Shown piece after piece: positions 59,518 to 64,000 of a stretch of 64,000 bases of DNA; position 1 is the stretch's first letter, and each line of letters starts with the position of its first letter. The notes beneath the pieces are model-generated. The model worked only from the letters and a program-made list of their open reading frames with translations. It ran no database searches and was not told the DNA's origin. The DNA is from Labia minor (taxonomy: Eukaryota > Arthropoda > Insecta > Dermaptera > Spongiphoridae). The DNA lies in NCBI GenBank assembly GCA_963082975.1, contig OY720346.1, positions 38,529,787 to 38,593,786 on the forward strand, given 5' to 3'. Position numbers and translations under genes: made by a program.

Positions 59518-59577
59518 TACGAGGGTGGTCTGAAAAGTTTCCGACCTGACCAAGAAAAACGATGTTCTTCAATTTTT
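59518..59577. mobile_element. Mariner left terminal repeat, split by an L element
   Basis: TACGAGGGTGGTCTGAAAAG then TTTCCGACCTGACCAAGAAA, a terminal repeat related to the element at 49851. The sequence past the L insertion (60192-60225, ATTCAACATAATCTCCATCA) matches the inner part of that mariner (49929-49949). Confidence 0.65.
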
Positions 59578-59685
59578 CTGGCGAGATAGTATTGCGATCA
59601 CGAAAATTTTCGATGTTGAGATTTTGATGTTTTTATACGTTTTGAAGGTTCCTGAATCATTTTCACTAAGGTTGAGAAAAATGTC

Positions 59686-59744
<59 letters not shown>

Positions 59745-60191
59745 AGGCAAGATTACGCAAAAACGGTTTGAGCTAGAATTATGAAATTTGGTACATGGAC
59801 ATTATTCAAAATTCATAGTTTTCTTTCAACTTTTGAGAAATGTAGCTCAACCGGAAGAGGGTCATTACCTACAACGTTTTGATTTTTATTCCTCTAAAGT
59901 GACCGTAAAAATAAAGATATATGTTTGATAATTTTTCACATAATTAATAATTGTATAAAACTGCTATATATAGAATTTCAGCTTGATTGATTCGCTGAAA
60001 TTACCAGAATTAATTTTTTAACACTGCAAATCTCCCGCGCCAACACGTGACGTGGTGCCATCAACAAAAAGCCAAATAATATTTATTATTTATTATTTAT
60101 AATTTATAATTAATTAAATTTAATTTAAATATAATATATTATGTTATTTAATTCAATTCAAATGCGAGATAGTCGAGTGGAGACACTCCAG
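59578..60191 (-). repeat. L-family element, copy e, nested in a mariner
   Basis: On the + strand it runs from CTGGCGAGATAGTATTGCGA to CGAGTGGAGACACTCCAG. Contains a (GT)25 tract at 59691-59740 in place of the shorter CA tract of the other copies. Mariner sequence lies on both sides (59518-59577 and 60192-60225), so L inserted into the mariner. Confidence 0.72.
59691..59740. repeat. (GT)25 microsatellite within L copy e
   Basis: Pure GT tract; the equivalent place in the other L copies holds short CA runs (45941-45960, 14211-14220), so the tract expanded after the element spread. Confidence 0.9.
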
Positions 60192-60225
60192 CTAATTCAA
60201 CATAATCTCCATCAATTTCTGGATC
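60192..60225. mobile_element. Mariner inner fragment beyond the L insertion
   Basis: CTAATTCAACATAATCTCCA then TCAATTTC resembles TTTCAACTTAATCTCCATCA of the 49851 mariner. Together with 59518-59577 it brackets L copy e. Confidence 0.5.
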
Positions 60226-61510
60226 AAAATATGGTCAATAATTAAAACTTTAGATTTTTAGATAGTAAACTATACTAGAATAAAAATACGTTTAGAAAAG
60301 AATTTTAAAAAAATATTTAAATATAAATTAACCGAATATTTGTCTTATAGTGATTATTAAAAATAGTTATACAATATGTTAGCACTTGTTTTGTTATTCT
60401 GACGTTTATTACAGATTAATAGTGTTTTTTTTATGAAAATTTATCTTAAGGCGGTCCACCAATGGTACGTTTACCTTAAATGATGCTTGCTGCACAATTT
60501 TAATAGTTTATAATAAACTAGTAAATTAACTTATAGAATTCAAACAAATATGTTTCTCCATTTGTTAAATATTTATCATAATATCATAAGAAATTTTAAG
60601 AAAGTGTTTTAAAAGGGTAAAATGATAGAATATGATAATGATTCCAAAGATAAATATTATATGTTACTCTTGAGTGGAGATAACCATTTGCGGACAGTAC
60701 GTTATTGGTAATTTCCATCTGATGTCTCTTGCGTGCTATTCCAATAAATTAGTGGTGTATAAAGGGAGATGGAAGAATTTACAACCCATTATCTTCGAAA
60801 GCTTTGTCTAATCTCCACCATTGTAAGGTAAATAAGCCATTGAGAAGTCAAATAAATCCGAACTTTTCAAACCTGTAATTTCCACAAAGGAAATTAAGAT
60901 ATTTGTTTATCAGATTTTTATATTATTTTATTGACATTTTACTATTTGAAATGTAATTATATAAGTTACCATTAAATTTTCTAAAAAAATAATAATTATT
61001 CAAATTAAAAGCAATAATATAAATGATTATATATTAAAAAAATTTAAATAAATTTTTAGAAATCATTTCTGACTTTGCAAACATTCAAATTTTTTAAAAT
61101 ATTACATAAAATAAAATAAATAAATTACTTCAATAAAATTAGTAAAGGTTGAATAATTTGCTTAAATATTAATTTCCTTAATATAGAAATATTTTTGTGA
61201 TATTAATTTCTTTAATCAATTTATATTTATGCAATGAAAATTTATTCCGATATAAAGATTTAGGAATTTAAAAATGTTCTTCAAGTCATACAAACTTAAT
61301 AAATGATTTAATGTTTACCGATCCATGTGCAAGGGCAACGCGGTGCATTACAATGTTTTTAAAAATTAATTTCTGGTTTTGTTGATTATATATTTAAAAA
61401 AATGTATAACCTCACTACATATAAGTGTAGAAATTTCATAGTAATCGAATTAACAAATTTTAGGTTAATATCCTTACAATTTTCTCAAACAGACGGACGG
61501 TGAAGAAAGT
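60226..61510. other. Anonymous AT-rich DNA
   Basis: A less AT-rich patch at 60660-60860 remains unassigned. No coding. Confidence 0.5.
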
Positions 61511-61914
61511 TAATAGCATTTGCCTAGACAAAAAACCATTTGGCTAAATCTTTGTTGGGCAAATAGCTTTAACTTTACAGTAGCCAATTACGAAATTATG
61601 CAAATTCGAGAATAAAAATATTTTTCCCAATTATATTGTTTACATATATCTTTTTTTTAATTATTAGTTTTCTTATTAAATTGTTTTAATTGATAAAAAG
61701 ATTTTTAGAAAATAAATAATATTTGGGTATTTTTTTCTGATTCTTCCCTCCCACATTTTTCCAGGTTTGCTACATTTACTAAGAACGGAATGCAATAAAT
61801 AAATGTCCGACATTTTCTGAGCTATTTTCCTAGTCAAATTAAAATGAAATAATAGTTAAAGCTATTTGCCCAACAAAGATTTAGCCAAATGGCTTTTTTC
61901 TAGGTAAATGCTAT
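61511..61914. repeat. Palindromic MITE
   Basis: The left arm (61511-61576: AATAGCATTTGCCTAGACAA ... AAATCTTTGTTGGGCAAATA) and right arm (61852-61914) are inverted copies of about 62 bp with a few mismatches, around a 275-bp AT-rich loop. The right side extends with further GCTATTTTCCTA units, the left is cut by CAGACGGACGGTGAAG. Non-coding. Confidence 0.75.
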
Positions 61915-62093
61915 TTTCCTAAAAAATCCATTTGCCTATATATATATATAGACAGAGATGAGCTCGATAGATAAAGGTTGATATACATTACAAGAAAAAG
62001 AAAATTTGATTATTTATAAAAGTAAATAAACCGTCATATAATGTGTTCTTATCTTGGCAGTTTTGTTAAATTCTTAAAAAAAAGTTGACCTGT

Positions 62094-62703
62094 GGCCAGG
62101 CGCAGAACCGACCGACGGTTTGAAATAAATTAATTTCCAGCTACATAAACAATTTCAAATAATTTTAATATATCTATTAATGCAATAAAAAACAGATATG
62201 GATATAACATACATATTTTTAATTTTATTTTATTTATAATATATAAGAGCTGGCTGTGACGTCATGAAGGGCTGGATGACGTCATATAATTTTAAATGAA
62301 GAAAAAACTAATGAAGATGATTTTCCCGGGGATAAACCCAATACAAAGTGCATGATTTGTGGAGATATGTAAAAAAATCTTCTCATGTGAAATTTGGTGT
62401 AAAAATAACCCTTCCCTTCCTATCGTCAATCGCTAATACTACCACTTCCGGTTTCCGGATATACACCAAAAGTTGATCAATTCATCATACTGATGGATTA
62501 AGTAAATATACCAAATTTCATCAAAATCCGTTGAGCCGTTCAACCTGTACACATTTATACGGACGGACGGACAGACGGACAGACATCATGCTAAAAATAC
62601 TTTTTTCTGTTAACATGCATGCATGATTCGTGGAGATATGTAAAAATCTCCACATGTGAAATTTGGTGTGAAAACAATACCTTCCTTACTATCGTCGGTC
62701 GGT
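62094..62703 (+). repeat. R-family element, copy E (full length)
   Basis: All R blocks are present. TGACGTCA is at 62257-62264 and 62277-62284 and a short GGAC tract lies near 62560-62584. The left end differs slightly (GGCGCAGAACCGACC), and the CCGGATATACACCAAAAG block resembles the older R subfamily (copies H and J). Confidence 0.8.
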
Positions 62704-63211
62704 AAAAAAAAATAATATAGCTAACTTCGAAATTTCGTCAAATAATTTTAAAAATAATAAAAAATAATTTATCATTTTATATTTAGTATGTAAACTTTTA
62801 AATTAAATTAACGTAGCCAATTTGTTCAACATCAATTCCAATTTGAAAATAATTTCTTTAAAGAGAAGTACCTTTAAGTTACATTATATATTCTGGTTTG
62901 GAATGAAGCCAAGAACATCGTGTGCCAAGCTATCTTTCTATCCAATGAGGCTAATTTCTGTGAATCCATATACTTAATTTGTATTATCTTTTCTTTATCA
63001 TCCTAAAAAAAACAATTAATTCAGGTCAAGAAAAAAAATATTAATTAGGAATTTATTAAATTATGGTTAATTTCAGGATTGTATGTTAAGTTTATATAAT
63101 GTTATTATATATTATCAATGCTTATAATAATCTTTATATTATGTATAGCAAAAATTAAAAACTACTCTTCTTATACGCATATTCAATTTAAATAAAGAAT
63201 TAAATTAATAA

Positions 63212-63842
63212 GTTGTCCTGTGGCCAGGTCCGAACCGACCGACGGTTTAAAGTAAATTAATTTCCAGCTACAGAAACAATTTCAAATAATTTTAATATAT
63301 CTATTAATGTAATAAAAAACAGATAGGCATACATAAATAATAAATATAAACATTTTTAATTTTATTTTATTTATAATATATATGCAAGACCAGGCTGTGA
63401 CGTCATGAAGGGCTGGGTGACGTCATATAATTTTAAATTAAGAAAAACATAATGAAGATGATTTTTCCCGAGGATAAAACCAATACATTCGTGGTGATAT
63501 GTAAAAAAATCTCCTCATGTGAAATTTGGTGTGAAAATAACCCTTCCCTTCCTATCGTCGATCGCTAATACTACCACTTCCGGTTTCCGGAATTGCACCA
63601 AAAGTTGATCAATTCATCCCACTGATGCATTAAGTAAATATACCAAATTTCATCAAAATCGGTTGAGCCGTTCAGGCTGTACACATCTATACGGACGGAC
63701 AGACGGACAGACGGACGGACAGACATCATGCTAAAAATACTTTTTTCTGTTAAGAAAATGCATGATTCGTGGAGATATGTAAAAATCTCCACATGTGAAA
63801 TTTGGTGTGAAAACAATACCTCCCTTACTATCGTCGGTCGGT
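63212..63842 (+). repeat. R-family element, copy F (full length)
   Basis: Full R element with left end GTTGTCCTGTGGCCAGG and right end CGTCGGTCGGTAA. TGACGTCA at 63398-63405 and 63418-63425; GGAC tract about 63690-63724. It sits only 0.5 kb after copy E in the same orientation. A chance open frame on the minus strand through its right half has no family resemblance. Confidence 0.8.
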
Positions 63843-64000
63843 AAAAATTATATATATATATATTCAATAAATAATTTATATCTCATAAACTAGAAGAGAC
63901 CCGAAAAAATTTCATAAAAAAAGTTTATTTGGAATTGCAAAAGGTAAAGTATTATCGAAAATGCGTTTACTTGAATAATTATCCAACCATATTAATTCTA

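Larger units (their letters stand above)
49451..64000 (+). other. Start of a further alpha-2/delta intron, running off the window
   Basis: It begins at a GTAAAA donor. I looked for the next conserved block (acidic linker then the DCR..WYIQA segment and VWA) and did not find it, so the intron exceeds 14.5 kb. The stretch is rich in R-family copies, hAT, mariner and Helitron sequence. Confidence 0.65.

Noticed and set aside
59357..59572. 71-codon minus-strand open frame
   Set aside because: It crosses the hAT end, the target duplication and the mariner end, so it is chance.
63571..63867. 98-codon minus-strand open frame, partly repeated at 54372-54611
   Set aside because: It lies over the non-coding 3' half of R elements, and the GGAC tract gives its Arg/Ser/Val run; other copies break it.
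1..64000. Endogenous viral sequence
   Set aside because: No capsid, envelope, integrase or viral polymerase motif was recognised; the reverse transcriptase pieces are non-LTR retrotransposons.

Overview
The window is AT-rich nuclear DNA from an animal, most likely an arthropod, though the sequence does not fix the species. Evidence: long introns with GT/AG borders, dense (AT)n and other microsatellites, and transposon families typical of arthropods (mariner, hAT, Helitron, several non-LTR retrotransposons, tRNA-derived SINEs). There is no bacterial-style gene packing and nothing viral that I could recognise.

The only host gene I can support is a voltage-gated calcium channel alpha-2/delta subunit on the + strand. 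Three consecutive exons (8829-8939, 46676-46886, 49319-49450) have consensus splice sites and matching phases, and together encode about 151 residues of the N-terminal (VWA_N) region, ending just before the von Willebrand A domain. They are separated by introns of 37.7 kb and 2.4 kb. A further 14.5 kb runs to the window end with no recognisable next exon, and the 8.8 kb before the first exon shows no recognisable coding. The window is therefore almost wholly intron.

The introns are a transposon graveyard. The most abundant family (called R here) has about eleven full, partial or old copies. The six CRE-bearing copies each carry two perfect TGACGTCA motifs 20 bp apart, and the longer copies have a (GGAC/GACA)n tract and an internal direct repeat that doubles as the 3' end. 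A second family (L, five copies) has hairpin-forming ends. Other content: six broken mariners, seven hAT elements or fragments (one with a perfect 8-bp target duplication and a transposase C-terminus, one with a BED-finger N-terminus), a Helitron with canonical ends carrying LINE-like sequence, five copies of a LINE family with a GATA tail, an RTE-like LINE, a LINE fragment with a restriction-like endonuclease motif, tRNA-derived SINEs, a three-copy TIR MITE, two palindromic MITEs, and an 860-bp near-identical duplication 18.7 kb apart.

Nested insertions give a relative order of events: hAT inside L, L inside mariner, R inside R, and LINE tail inside Helitron. I found no intact transposase or reverse transcriptase, so every element here looks non-autonomous or dead. 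No RNA gene, CRISPR array or operon is present.
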